From contig JALJCQ010000009.1 of assembly GCA_023091665.1 (NCBI GenBank), forward strand, positions 124,001 to 188,000: 64,000 nucleotides of DNA, written 5' to 3'. The position numbers and the translations under genes are program-made. The notes under the pieces are model-generated. The model did no database searches. It was not told where the DNA came from and worked only from the letters and a program-made list of their open reading frames with translations. Of the stretch, positions 1 to 10,104 are shown piece after piece. This DNA is from Pythium myriotylum (taxonomy: Eukaryota > Oomycota > Peronosporomycetes > Pythiales > Pythiaceae). Positions within the stretch are counted from its first letter, which is position 1; each line of letters starts with the position of its first letter.

Positions 1-334
1 CGACGAGCTCGGGTGTGCAGACCATGATACTGTCGGGAGCGAGCGGGATGCTTCGAACGAACGGCTGTTCGTTCATTTCGAGAACTTTATCGAGGAGCCA
101 ATCTGGGAACCGCGTGGCATTCTCAGCGATCTCCAGCAAGTCGCCGATGAGGAAGCGGGAGTTGGGCAGTCGCTTGGCCTGTTTCACGTTCGTGAGACCG
201 TGCTTCTTGGCGAAGCGCTCGTGCGCAGGCCTCGGCCCCAGCAGTTTGTACGCGAGAGCGGTCGCGAGCGCTACGGCACCGACGATCTGGAAAGCTGACG
301 CATCGGGCAGCGAAGGCAGCACAACGAAGACCAT
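1..334 (-). CDS. Cytochrome P450, N-terminal part (cut by window edge)
   Basis: The reverse strand reads from an ATG at 334 to the window edge with no stop, giving about 111 residues. It starts MVFVVLPSLPDASAFQ, has a short hydrophobic anchor, then a basic linker with KKHGLTNVKQAKRLP and a segment ending DSIMVCTPELV. The same order of motifs is found at the N-terminus of the P450s at 13334, 26799, 30079 and 32062, so this is a further member of that family. The I-helix, ExxR and heme Cys lie outside the window. P450s of this type are expected to be ER-anchored monooxygenases. Substrate is unknown. Whether the gene is intact cannot be judged. Confidence 0.85.
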   Translation of the reverse strand, partial: MVFVVLPSLPDASAFQIVGAVALATALAYKLLGPRPAHERFAKKHGLTNVKQAKRLPNSRFLIGDLLEIAENATRFPDWLLDKVLEMNEQPFVRSIPLAPDSIMVCTPELV

Positions 335-1297
335 CTGAAGCGAGAAGATTGGCAAGTGATCTCGTCAGTTGGCGCGGTCAGCTGAGAGATGGACATGGAC
401 CTTACCCAAAGCAGTGCAATCCGCTCCTCCCTCACTTCGAACCCATCCACTCGGTTCAATGTTTTATACACACTGGACCTCTGAGTGTCCCGAATATATG
501 GGGGGGGTCCGACAAAAAGAATCGAAAGCCTCTTTTGGTCCTCATTTGGTTAGTGATGGATTTCAAACCCTCAGCCACTTTGTCCATGGCCTCTGGTTGC
601 AGCGAAAATCGCGCCTCCCCATTTTTTGTTGTTGTCATTTCTCCGCGCATTTTCTCAAATTTTGAGCTTTAGTGGTGACGCAAACGATGTGAAATGATAC
701 ACACGAGTTCTGGTTACGCGGGTTACTCTGGAAGTTGATTCGCGAATTTTGCAGTTCGTAAGCCACGGAACTTGTATGCGGTTGCCAGTGCTCATCGACA
801 ATACCCACCACCTCGACTACATGCAACTGGTCAAGTCCGGCCGAAACCCCAATATAAATTGTGGTTGTTCGGCTAGGCCCCGTCAATTGGGGCTGAACCG
901 CTTTCCGGATCCATTTTTTTTCTTTCTCTGCCCCCAGAATTCGACCATGTTACGGTGGATAGAACTACTAACTCTCTTCTCCTTGCTACGTGGCAATCTC
1001 CACCCACACGCCCTACACAGAATTGTTGTCTTGATCGGCTTCAACTTGAATGACCGCAGAACTGAACCTCCGTAACCGTGAGATGTCCAATGCACTATCT
1101 CAGTATCTCAAAGTGTGCTCACTCCAACAAAATGGAACTGAGTGGAGTCTGTGAGCTCTCACCGCGAGGTTGTCTGCCAAGTGAATCCTGCCCTAGTACT
1201 TGAACGCCCTTCGCGAAATCTCCAATACGTCTCGTTCTCATTTGTTCTATTGTACAAAGCGTTTTCTTCTATGCCCTCAACGAAGGAAATATATGGT
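335..1297. other. Gene-free stretch
   Basis: No convincing coding sequence on either strand. It holds the upstream region of the P450 at 334 and the downstream region of the small Cys-rich gene at 1298. There is a G run at about 499-505 and a T/C-rich stretch near 912-930. I see no repeat family or RNA gene. Confidence 0.5.
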
Positions 1298-1606
1298 CTA
1301 GTAAGTCTTTGGGTAGCTGGCGTACGTCGAAGCGGGATATGTTCCCGTGGCGGTTGCTGGTGGAGGATACGTGCCTCCGTAAGGGTACGCAGACGCTTGG
1401 GCTGGAGGATACGCACTCGGGTACGCGGTGTAGTACCCTGCCGGCGAGGCCGTCGTTGGATATGCCGCAGCCGTGACGACGACAGGCTGCACATAGACTG
1501 GCCGGGCGTTGCAATACTCGTGGCGACGGCGTTCGTCCTCGGCGGCGTCGGCCGCACACCAGCAGCAGAGGCAGCCCAGAAGGCAGCAATCGGCTTCGTC
1601 GCACAT
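1298..1606 (-). CDS. Small Cys-rich protein with Tyr/Pro/Ala-rich tail
   Basis: A 102-residue ORF with an ATG at 1606. The first 17 residues, MCDEADCCLLGCLCCWC, hold seven cysteines. A charged segment follows, then a VYVQPVVVT stretch and a long low-complexity tail of Tyr, Pro, Ala, Thr and Ser. The head resembles that of the gene at 5312 (MCDCCLLACCFMC, then VVQPVPVVAT), so the two are probably paralogues. There is no signal peptide. The clustered N-terminal Cys suggest membrane attachment by acylation or a CYSTM-like module, which is inference. No known family is claimed. A shadow ORF on the opposite strand is less credible because it lacks any similarity. Confidence 0.6.
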   Translation of the reverse strand: MCDEADCCLLGCLCCWCAADAAEDERRRHEYCNARPVYVQPVVVTAAAYPTTASPAGYYTAYPSAYPPAQASAYPYGGTYPPPATATGTYPASTYASYPKTY

Positions 1607-2581
1607 GGTTCGTGGAGGAGGCGGTTTGAGGATGTGGAGTCAAGTTGTGGAATGAGACCTTGGGCTTCTGAGGCGACTAAACCTTCGCGTGCGTCGACGC
1701 CAGGGCCAAAGACTGAAGAAGTTGATTCTATGCGAGGAAGTGTGTGAGATTTCTGAGATTTCGGATGGCGGTGTCCAACGCAACGGCCTCGGCGATTGGA
1801 CGAAAATACACATTTCTGAAAATTTCCAGGTGAGGAGGAGCATGTCTAATAAGTGGCTTCACAAACCCAGGTGAATGGATACTTTGAAATATATCTAGGC
1901 ACGGGGGCATGGAAGTGCTCCCTGGGGGACAGACAACACCAGAGCGTGAACCAAAACGCGTTTGACAAAGCAAGTGCGTTGACTGATATTTTGATTCGCA
2001 ACACGTTCTCTGAATACAGTACTTAGCATTTAGTGATCGACTGCTTCAGGTTTCTCCACATTTACCGGTGGATAAGGGTATCTTCCTTCAACTGCTCGAG
2101 GCTCATATGGAAGGGTTGCAACGAATTGATTCGTGAAATACTGCCTATCGCTAATTTCTCGTCACTCGTCGTCGATGTGATTCCTCCGTTTTGTAGCTGT
2201 TGAAAACAACGGTGAGGATCGAGAACGAGGTCACCATCATGGGGTAAACTGTGAAGCTTTTGCGTGTCTACCCGAGTGATTGTCGGGGAGTCCGGCCGAC
2301 CACGTCTTAGTAATGACGGAAATCGTGGCGGTGATCGAAATGAATCGCGCTATAATGTGGCTCAGCGTGCGCGCAGGGCCAGAAGTGGATAGCCCAGGGC
2401 TATTTACGCACGCCCAGCTCCCACGCCATTTCCAGCTCGTCATCAGAGCGTCGAGGACAGCAGGTGTAGGGGTTGATTTCAACAACTCGGATTGGATGAA
2501 GGAAGAAATCCAAGAATACGAAGGGTGGGATATGCGAAATAAGACCTGGGATTTCGGCTTTGGCATCCTCCACAAGCCGTG
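1607..2581. other. Gene-free stretch
   Basis: No supported gene. The segment contains the upstream region of the small Cys-rich gene (reverse) and of the membrane-protein copy starting at 2582 (forward). Short ORFs here show no family resemblance. Confidence 0.5.
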
Positions 2582-4650
2582 ATGATCCGACTAGCTCACC
2601 AGGGATCGCGCGTTTGGGAGGCTGTGCAAGTGGAACTTCAAGGCCGCTACTCGCTTGAAAGGTTCCGCGAGATGCTCGGCTATACGAAGTCGTCGTCTCG
2701 GTTGAAGAATCTCGCGGTGGTCTGTCTTACGCCCCTTCCTGGACTACTGTTGCTCCTTTTCCTCGATGCACTGCCTCTCGAGTCGCCAAATAAAGGGATC
2801 GCAGCTCAAACTCCGGCACTCTATGTTCGACTTTTCATGACGGGAGGATTGGCATCATGGACATTCACACGGAACATCCACCTAAGCTCTCCTTCATTGC
2901 CTCTCTCGTTGCAACGTCTTTTGCTAATATCAGTGGTCACACCAACAGCCAACGTTCTTGGCTTCTACGCGTTGAGTGCGATTTGGGCGTTTCCTCCCCC
3001 CTTCGGTCTGCAGCTCGCGTCGATGCCAATGGCAGCAACGGGTACGGCATTGTGTGTGTGTGGACGTGGATCGGTGTCATCCGAACCAATCCCGACGCAA
3101 AAGCGAGAATGCTACGCTACCAGCACGCGTTTATGGCACAGATCAACTTGATGTCAGCTTACATTGTCTACTACTGTGCTTTCACCCTGGCTGGGAAAGA
3201 ATACCGGGCATATGTGTCGTTTTGCCTCCCAGTTCTGAAAATGTTGTTCAAGAACCTCATCCGCAAGGGACTTTACTACGTCGAAGACCTTGCGCCATGC
3301 CAAGTCGTTTCGAACGTCGACGCATTCCACGCGATGTACGTCTCCACTACTTTCCTCAAGCTCTCGAGCTCGGAAGTGGGGGCAAGCAAGTGTATTGCGC
3401 CTTGCCCATGTGGGCGTGGCGAGGCGGGTGTTTGCCTGGTCGCAGGCAGATTCTAAACTGACCTACGACGATCTGGGAGACGATGCTACTAAGAATACAC
3501 GCGCGACTTTGTGACCTGGGACGATGTCACATCCTCGAGTCTGGGTATCTTATCTTCCTCGCATCTTGCCGCATCCGGAAATGGCAACATCCTTCGGAAT
3601 GTATGCTCAATCCAGCAAGCGGCGGGGCTCACAGCCATCATTTATATTATGCTCGTGGACGTGATTCAATCCGCCGTCGCCTATTTTGAAGTTGTGGAGA
3701 TCGTGCGTCGCGTGAACAAAGCTGCTGATGATTCTAAGGCTGTGGACAAGTACGAGTCCCTCCAAATAGGAGATCGCCGAGACTCGTCACGGCTGACATC
3801 ACTGCTGAAGTTTAAGTATGGGATAATCGACTACGCCAATTTCCTTGTCGACACTTATCCTCGCATTCGTGACCACCCCAGTGTGGCTTTACCAAGATAC
3901 CTTCAAGACGAGATGGATCGTCTTGGCACAGACCGGGGACCTCAAGTACGTGATATTAGCTCGATAGCTCGAATACTCCAAAGCCAAAACTCCCGTGTCG
4001 GGATTACTGCGAATGATCCTCGGTCTGTCCCAGTCAAGCCCAGGGCACATGAAGAAACGCGCACTGAGTCTATCTCGCTTCAGCTGACCAAGGCTGAAAA
4101 TGCCCAGCTTACATGCGTCACCAGTATGCTAAAGGTGCTGCACATGATCGAGTTTTACGTTTTGATCGAGTTCGTCGAAGTGGCCGTCAGCGTTGTGTAC
4201 AGTGAGTGCGCCCATTCCTGCGCTCTCCAATTTCTGTGACTCACGTCATGGTGTTACTACAGCTCTCTACGTGTTTGCAATGTCCAAGATGGCGAATCGT
4301 ATCTACTACAAGCAGTTTAGTAGCCTCACTGACCAGCAACTACAGGCTACGGTTGTTCAGCTCGCTATCTACGCTGCACTGGAGCTCGCCTCGTTCATAG
4401 TCTTCTGCCTGGCAATTGATCAGCAGCTACAACACATATCGGCATTCCAGCAATTGGCGTTTGCGCTGAGGAAAGAGTGGAAAATTGTGGTTCCTACCCT
4501 GACGCTATGGATTGTAATGGTTGTGCAACTCATGTTCGAGCACAACGGTAGGAACAACGTCTCTCTGTATCTGATGATTCCACTCAATCTCTGTGCGCGA
4601 TCATAGGGATGGACTACACTTTCCAGTTTAAGTGGATGCGCTCGGAGTGA
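2582..4650 (+). pseudogene. Multi-span membrane protein, copy 1, broken
   Basis: This copy is closely related to the one at 19367 and more distantly to 29527. The N-terminus (VWEAVQVELQGRYSLERFRE), several hydrophobic spans and the C-terminal GMDYTFQFKWMRSE are recognisable. Two introns are retained in place, at 4202-4262 and 4548-4606, both GT-AG. The frame is broken near 3055-3062, where a TG run is two bases longer than in copy 2. At about 3351-3608 there is an extra 258 bp, absent from both other copies, that brings in stops such as TAA at 3454. After it the protein resumes in the same frame (SIQQAAGL). The function of the family is unknown; it looks like an integral membrane protein with about nine spans. 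The insertion might be a very atypical intron, but no good donor sits at its left edge, so I call this a pseudogene. Confidence 0.75.
4202..4262 (+). other. Intron in membrane-protein copy 1
   Basis: GTGAGT donor after GTGTACA and a TACTACAG acceptor, 61 bp. It sits at the same codon as the introns at 20718-20778 in copy 2 and 28154-28227 in copy 3, and its sequence is nearly the same as in copy 2. Confidence 0.7.
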
Positions 4651-5311
4651 TTTTTGCGTCCCCAGTAGATAGCTTTTGTGCTGCGCCAGGAGTGGAAAGT
4701 ATGAGTTCCGACGCTGGCTCGTGCAGATGCCACGCGAGCATCTGGGTACGGACACTTTTGTCAACGATATCCATTGGTCGGCAGCTTACGATTCTATACA
4801 ACAGGCATGGACTACGCGTTGAGGATTTCGTGGATCTGTTGTGAAAAAGGCTCCAAGTAAACCTTCATCATGGATTTTGTTATGCTTCGACAATCTTTTC
4901 TCGGTGCGGTTTGAACGATCACGCGAGGGAAGCCCTGAGCTGCTGACTCCACATCCATGCGTGTGGAATACTTTCCACATAGACACCTCGGCGCGCTGTC
5001 CACTGACGGGTGGTGCAAAGTTCAGGCCGAGCATCAGAGATTTGTAGGCCCACGATGTCAATTTCTGAAAAATGTTGAGATTCATGTGACGTGTGAACAC
5101 TTGAATAAATTATTTACACCCACTTGTACCCATTTCCTCACAGAGAATGCATGCGTGTGACTAGCACCCGAGATTTGTATCATGGGTTCAGCGGGTCTGG
5201 GAACGCCTTCCAACTTTTGTTTTGTCGGTCCATCTCTCCTGGAAGCAGCCCCAGCCGTCAGTTCATTCGACAATCTTCTCCTTCCTCCACCACCTCTTCG
5301 TTCAAGCTCCC
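4651..5311. other. Gene-free stretch with possible degenerate tail fragments
   Basis: It follows the stop of membrane-protein copy 1. Short pieces (for example around 4680-4700 and GGCATGGACTACGCGTT near 4803) recall the last exon of that family, suggesting a decayed extra 3-prime end. The rest holds the upstream region of the Cys-rich gene at 5312. Confidence 0.35.
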
Positions 5312-5575
5312 ATGTGCGACTGCTGCCTCCTCGCCTGCTGCTTCATGTGCGGCCGCGCCTCGGCCGAAAACGAGCAATCGACACGACCACAACCACAGAC
5401 CGAAACACGTATCGTTGTGCAACCAGTCCCAGTGGTCGCGACAACGGCACCAGCGCCTCCGGCTGGCAAGACCAGCGCACCCCCCGAAGTACCAGAGGGA
5501 TGCATCGTCGTGACGGATCCGGAAACCGGACGACAACAAGTCTACGCACCCGTCGCCACACCTGCAGCTGTCTGA
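5312..5575 (+). CDS. Small Cys-rich protein, paralogue of the gene at 1606
   Basis: An 87-residue ORF. The first 13 residues, MCDCCLLACCFMC, hold six Cys, followed by a Gln/Pro/Thr-rich region, a VVQPVPVVAT stretch, and a C-terminal part with PEGCIVVTDPETGRQQVY. The open frame extends upstream to about 5222, but the ATG at 5312 is preferred because it aligns with the paralogue's start. There is no signal peptide. The Cys-dense head suggests lipid-modified or membrane-associated attachment, which is inference only. An AATAAA lies 36 bp after the stop. No named family is recognised. Confidence 0.6.
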   Translation: MCDCCLLACCFMCGRASAENEQSTRPQPQTETRIVVQPVPVVATTAPAPPAGKTSAPPEVPEGCIVVTDPETGRQQVYAPVATPAAV

Positions 5576-6275
5576 ACTCCACAAGCAAAGTAAACTAAGG
5601 ATAGCGATAAAATAAACGAGTATTTGCGGCCTTCCCTTCCGTACAGTCTGGTCACTCAATTTTGGCCTCTCACGCACTGTTTTCCTCGATCCCAGAAGAG
5701 GACAACATCACATGGAGTAATTGATGGGGGAGCGACTGTAGGAGGTTGACCGCGATTGTTGGCTAGCGGAATGGCATCCATTAAAGATACTCCAGCTGGC
5801 GTCCGGCTGCACCTCGTGCAAACGTGGTCTAACAAACAACCAGTTTGTCTGGATAAGTGCGCATCCTTCCGTTCACGTCATCTTACGCGCAGCTCGGATC
5901 ACGTGAACCAAAGGATGCGCTGCTTTCTACGAGTGTACGAGAGAGTATTGGAGAGTGGTCAATGGGATCGTCCTCGTCAAGCACGTACGACTAGCATGGG
6001 AAGATCTGAGTCTGTGACACGGCGGAGAGACGTGGGACCACATGTGTCACGACCTCAAGCGTGTTATCAGGCTTGAAGTCGTCGAGCCGTGGAGTAAACG
6101 AGATAGGCTGTCATCCATCAAAACTACTTGATGATGCCCATGTCCTCAGATCCGCCTGGGCGAAAGGCTGTTCTCCGACACCCTCTGGATGGATGCTTCT
6201 ACGTGGTGTGCCGGTATCTCCCCAACGATAGCATTCCCAAATTCGCCTCAAGCCTCTCAAGTCAACTCCACCACA
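5576..6275. other. Gene-free stretch
   Basis: No supported gene apart from the candidate poly(A) signal at 5611. The right end is the upstream region of the secreted SnoaL-like gene at 6276. Confidence 0.5.
5611..5616 (+). terminator. Candidate poly(A) signal
   Basis: AATAAA, 36 bp downstream of the stop at 5575, in an A-rich stretch. The position suits the Cys-rich gene. Polyadenylation signals are loosely conserved in oomycetes, so this is only a candidate. Confidence 0.35.
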
Positions 6276-6800
6276 ATGATCAAGTCCCTCCTCCTCGCGA
6301 TTCCTGCCGTGCTCGCACTCAGCTCCAACGCGGCCACGGTCTGCGCCGAGGCTGATGCTGCTCAGCTCCCTCCGGCCCCGTACCACCCGCCACGCAAGGT
6401 CTCGCCGGCTCAACAGAAGCTCATCTTCAACCGCTTCGTCGACGGCTTCCTTATCTCGGGCAACCCGCTCCAGGCACTGAAGGACCACCTCGCGGATGAC
6501 TACATCCAGCACAACCCCAACTTCCTCTCCGGCAAGGCCGCCGTGGTGCAGGCCTTCGGCGGTAACCTGACTGGGTTTGGCTTCACGTACCCTGCCAACA
6601 TCATCACGCGCGGTTACGACGAGGCGAGGGAGCACGGCTGGGTCCACTACTACTTCACGCCGGCTGCTGGCACGCAGCCGACTGTGATCGTTGACATCTT
6701 CCGCTTGAACGGTTCGGCGATCCAGGAGCACTGGGACGTGATCCAGCAGCGCCCGGAGAACCCTCCGAACCCGCTCGCCATGTTCACCCCGAAGAACTAA
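6276..6800 (+). CDS. Secreted NTF2/SnoaL-like protein A
   Basis: 174 residues. MIKSLLLAIPAVLALSSNAA is a clear signal peptide. The mature part shows the family signature: a Pro-rich N-terminus (LPPAPYHPP), a helix with RFVDGFLISG, then DHLADDYIQHNP, FGFTYPANIITR, VHYYFTPAAGTQP, VDIFRLNGS and IQEHWDVIQQRPENPPNPLAMF. The DYIQHNP and EHWDVIQ segments are typical of small SnoaL/NTF2-fold proteins. Such folds act as cyclases, isomerases, or simple binding domains, so no reaction is assigned. The open frame extends upstream to 6189 but the ATG at 6276 gives the signal peptide at the N-terminus. It is closest to the 22587/23709 pair (PAAGTQP against PAAGAQP). It is the first of a four-gene run. Confidence 0.85.
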   Translation: MIKSLLLAIPAVLALSSNAATVCAEADAAQLPPAPYHPPRKVSPAQQKLIFNRFVDGFLISGNPLQALKDHLADDYIQHNPNFLSGKAAVVQAFGGNLTGFGFTYPANIITRGYDEAREHGWVHYYFTPAAGTQPTVIVDIFRLNGSAIQEHWDVIQQRPENPPNPLAMFTPKN

Positions 6801-7583
6801 GCCGCAGCGTTTGTGTGCGCTCACCACTATGCATCAATAACATACATGATTTGTTCTGGAACTCGTGTACGGGGATGTTTTTTCTTCTTCCACTTCTTAA
6901 TTTGTCTTCGTGAACTGTGCTCACTGAGAACAGTCCGAGTGCAGTACTGAATGTAACCCGCGATTTGGCGATGTTCATCGATGCAATCAGCGCGGTTGGT
7001 ATGACCAGCCCCTACTCACGGGCTCGAAAATACATGTAGATTAGTCCGAGAAGGTCTCCGGCCAGAAGGAACAGTGCCAGTAATACTGTAGATAGGTCAT
7101 CACAGTCATGCGATCGCGCGATTGATGGCTCGAGAAACTGGCTCACGACGATCGCCGTGAAGTGTTTCTGAATTCAGACTTCGTTGGCTGGTTGGCCCTC
7201 GACATTGTCGACTGGTTGTCGAGTTTACTCCCACACAACGATCGTTCAGATTATGGCTGCCGTTCAGAAGTCCTTGAATGGAAAGGACCCATATGGTTGC
7301 GAGATGGCTACATATCCTGTGAGTAAGTCAGGCCCATCCTCCAAGTTCATACATTTGTCAAATATACATCCTCGATGAGTCCTCTGTGAACACAAGTCAC
7401 ATCAGATTGGGGACGTCGCAGAATCCATAATCATCCGTCTCCAGGGACACTTCATCTCCTATACAGTCAGAACAACGCGGTACAGTACTCTATCCCTTGC
7501 GCGAACTTCTGCTAATAGTCAGAGGGACACGCTTGATGCCATTCTCCAACTTGCCGAGTACTCTAAGCCACCACCAAGTCCCC
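6801..7583. other. Gene-free stretch
   Basis: Intergenic DNA between SnoaL-like genes A and B. I see no other gene or repeat. Confidence 0.5.
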
Positions 7584-8108
7584 ATGTTCAAGTCGCTTCT
7601 CGCTGCTGTCGCTCTTCTCGCCGTGGGCTCGCAGGCCGCTGCCGTCCAGTGCAAGGATGCAACGCAGACGCTACCCCCGGGTCCGTACTGCCCGCCGTTC
7701 AAGGTCACGCCCGAGCAGCAGCGTGCCATCTTCGAGCGCTTTACCAAGCTTTTCCTCGTGACGGGACAGTTCCACACGGCGTTTACCGAGCACGTGGCTG
7801 AGACGTACATCCAGCACAACCCGTTTTTCCTCTCGGGCCGCCAGGTCGTGCTTGACGCGTTCGGTAACGACACGGCTGACCCAGCCGCTGTGGGATACCC
7901 GGCCAACTTCATCACGCAGGCCTTCGATGCCAAGCGGGAAATCGGCATGTTCCATTACTACTTTACACCGCAGAACGGCACGCAGCCTTCTATCACCGTC
8001 GACATCTTCCGCATGAACGGCTCGTGCATTGAAGAGCACTGGGACGTGAACCAGGACCGCCCGGAGAACCCGCCGAACCCGCTCGCTATGTTCACGCCAC
8101 CGAAGTAG
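7584..8108 (+). CDS. Secreted NTF2/SnoaL-like protein B
   Basis: 174 residues. The signal peptide is MFKSLLAAVALLAVGSQAAA. The mature domain starts with LPPGPYCPPFKVTPEQQRA, followed by FTKLFLVTG, ETYIQHNPFFLSG, a QNGTQP loop, VDIFRMNGSCIEEHWDVN and RPENPPNPLAMF. Asn-linked glycosylation sequons are present (GNDT, QNGT, MNGS). It shares the QNGTQP and IEEHWDVNQDRPEN forms with twins C, so B and C form one subgroup and A and D another. The ATG at 7584 is chosen because it starts the signal peptide. It is transcribed in the same direction as A, with 783 bp between them. The role is not known. Confidence 0.85.
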   Translation: MFKSLLAAVALLAVGSQAAAVQCKDATQTLPPGPYCPPFKVTPEQQRAIFERFTKLFLVTGQFHTAFTEHVAETYIQHNPFFLSGRQVVLDAFGNDTADPAAVGYPANFITQAFDAKREIGMFHYYFTPQNGTQPSITVDIFRMNGSCIEEHWDVNQDRPENPPNPLAMFTPPK

Positions 8109-8502
8109 ACATTTTGTGTTGAAGGACGGAATTCCGATAAAATGCAATCGTTTGTTCCTAGTAATCGTCAGTATTTGCTCACTTTCTCCGACAGCCATAC
8201 ATGTTCAGATAGTCCCCGACAAGATGCGCCTTCACGCTAATATACGACCCACAGAATTCGACCTTTCGGAAAATGCGTCAGATTTGCAGGTGAACCAAGT
8301 CGGTTGAATCTTTTGGGCAGTCGCTGCCAACAATCAAAAGCCCACGGTCTTGCATTTTCGTACGATCTCTCATATTGGGGTATGAAAAAACCACTAGTTT
8401 CTTGTCTATCAAGGCGCGAAATCCATTGCTTCACTTCCGAATTCAGAATCATCTGCTGTGGCTGGGAGAGACAAACAGACAGAGAGAGTTGTGTGTTATC
8501 AT
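8109..8502. other. Gene-free stretch between convergent genes
   Basis: It lies between the 3-prime ends of SnoaL-like gene B (forward) and gene C (reverse). No gene seen. It ends where the inverted-repeat arm begins. Confidence 0.5.
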
Positions 8503-8550
8503 TCATGCATATATTATCAATCTCCTCCTCCAACAGAAAAGAAAACATAT

Positions 8551-9081
8551 CTACTTCTTAGGCGGCGAGAACATGGCGAGCGGGTTGGTGGCGTTCTCCG
8601 GGCGGTCCTGGTTCACGTCCCAGTGCTCCTCAATACACGAGCCGTTCATGCGGAAGATATCGACGGTGACAGAGGGCTGCGTGCCGTTCTGCGGCGTGAA
8701 GTAGTAGTGGAAGTAGGCGATCTCGCGGTCGGTGTCGAGGGCCTGGGTGATGATGTTGGCCGGGTAGCCGGCGGCGGCCGGGTCAGTGGTGTCGTTGCCG
8801 ATGGCGTCGAGGATCGTTTGCTTTCCGGATAGGATGAAAGGGTTGTGTTGGATGTACGAGTCGGCGACGTGGTCGATGAAGGCGGTGCGCGTCTGTCCTG
8901 TGATGAGGAAGAGCTTGGTGAATCGTTCGAAGATGGCTCGCTGCTCGTCTGGTGTGACTTCGAAAGACGGGCAGTACGGTCCTGGTGGGAGCTCGAGGAC
9001 GTCGTCGTATCCGCTGGAGACGTCGTCAGCGTTGGTGGAAGCCGCGAGCATGGCGAGCGCGAAGATGGCGGTCTTGATCAT
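8551..9081 (-). CDS. Secreted NTF2/SnoaL-like protein C (twin 1)
   Basis: 176 residues. The signal peptide is MIKTAIFALAMLAASTNA. The mature protein has an acidic N-terminal stretch, LPPGPYCPSFEVTPDEQRA, FTKLFLITG, DSYIQHNPFILSG, FHYYFTPQNGTQP, VDIFRMNGSCIEEHWDVN and RPENATNPLAMF. It is identical in protein sequence to the gene at 10105 on the other strand. The reading frame stays open upstream through a CAC repeat that would encode polyhistidine, but there is no ATG in that extension, so the start at 9081 is preferred. The repeat is then 5-prime UTR or promoter. With 10105 it forms a head-to-head pair, starts 1,023 bp apart. Function unknown. Confidence 0.85.
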   Translation of the reverse strand: MIKTAIFALAMLAASTNADDVSSGYDDVLELPPGPYCPSFEVTPDEQRAIFERFTKLFLITGQTRTAFIDHVADSYIQHNPFILSGKQTILDAIGNDTTDPAAAGYPANIITQALDTDREIAYFHYYFTPQNGTQPSVTVDIFRMNGSCIEEHWDVNQDRPENATNPLAMFSPPKK

Positions 9082-9110
9082 GGTTTGTTGTTTGTTGTTC
9101 TTGTTGTTCT

Positions 9111-9141
9111 GGTGGTGGTGGTGGTGGTGGTGGTGGTGGTG
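9111..9141. repeat. GGT/CAC microsatellite, arm 1
   Basis: About ten tandem GGT units, 30 bp upstream of the start codon of twin C (reverse). The mirror copy is at about 10045-10075. Confidence 0.9.
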
Positions 9142-9199
9142 TGTGAGTTGCGGTGGAAGTTGTGGAATGAAAGGCAAGGGATGCGACTCTGCCTTCCGT

Positions 9200-9986
9200 C
9201 TGACGAGTTATTACTCCAACGTGTTTGTGGCGTTCTTGCTGGGTGGTATGTCCTGACAGTATAGTAGAAGTAGAAAGTTGCTTGGATATGACTTGTTTAG
9301 AGTCGAGACTGATCGTGCGTTTGACACTGAATCCGTTGGTCGAGTGCGACACCCCGACACATCAGCTTCTGATCGAATACAGTGTACAGCGTCGGTGATG
9401 CGCCTGCGAGGTGAGTACCAAAGATGAGTACAGGGCACGAGCCACGAGCCGTGACAATCAGATGGTGTCAAGTCGCGGTGCCGATGACGAGCCTCCTGTG
9501 TGTAACCGTCTTTTACATTACATGACCTCTAGCCCAAGGGGACCTGAGCGTACTGCTGGAACGAGAAACGTACGTTGTGTATGTCTACATGGCGCAGTTT
9601 GATACCATTGATTGCCATCAAAACCCTAGAACTCTGGCTGCCAATCATGTTCTTGCCGACTTCAGCTCGAATCTTCGCCGAATATCTCATCCGTCGTCGG
9701 ATCTTGAAATCCAAGACGTGGCGGCGGATGAGAAACTGTGACTCAGAATGCTGGGCATCCGTGGTCAATGATGAGTCGTTTTGTCTCATACGCTAATCTG
9801 ACTGACACGGCATCTGGCTTGAAGACAATCCTATTCGGCATTGTCCCAGCCATTTGGAGAGACATCCACGACAACGCGTGTTTACCATCGTTGCTCAGAC
9901 GATCTGACGAAGTACGACACGGCAAAATAAGCTTCTCTCTCAACACCCACCGTCACATTAGAGACACTCTCTTGTACGCGCCCGAC
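9200..9986. other. Spacer between inverted-repeat arms; shared upstream region
   Basis: 787 bp of non-repeated DNA between the two arms. It has no convincing gene. It must hold the distal promoter sequences for both twins, which therefore differ beyond the first 118 bp upstream of each ATG. Confidence 0.6.
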
Positions 9987-10044
9987 ACGGAAGGCAGAGT
10001 CGCATCCCTTGCCTTTCATTCCACAACTTCCACCGCAACTCACA

Positions 10045-10075
10045 CACCACCACCACCACCACCACCACCACCACC
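10045..10075. repeat. CAC microsatellite, arm 2
   Basis: About ten CAC/ACC units 30 bp upstream of the ATG at 10105. It mirrors 9111-9141. Confidence 0.9.
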
Positions 10076-10104
10076 AGAACAACAAGAACAACAAACAACA
10101 AACC

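Larger units (their letters stand above)
8503..9199. repeat. Inverted repeat arm 1 (twin C)
   Basis: This arm is the reverse complement of 9987-10679. It spans the whole SnoaL-like gene C, about 118 bp upstream of its ATG including the CAC microsatellite, and about 48 bp downstream. The encoded proteins are identical. Over the last 150 coding bases I find only two silent differences. The 3-prime flank is looser, with small indels. Confidence 0.9.

Noticed and set aside
3335..3615. Reading the 258 bp insert in copy 1 as a normal intron with donor GTACGT at about 3337
   Set aside because: That donor would remove the conserved YVSTT residues present in all copies.
9082..9177. Polyhistidine N-terminal extension of SnoaL twin C
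   Set aside because: The frame is open but has no ATG, and the internal Met begins a good signal peptide. The same holds for 10009-10104.
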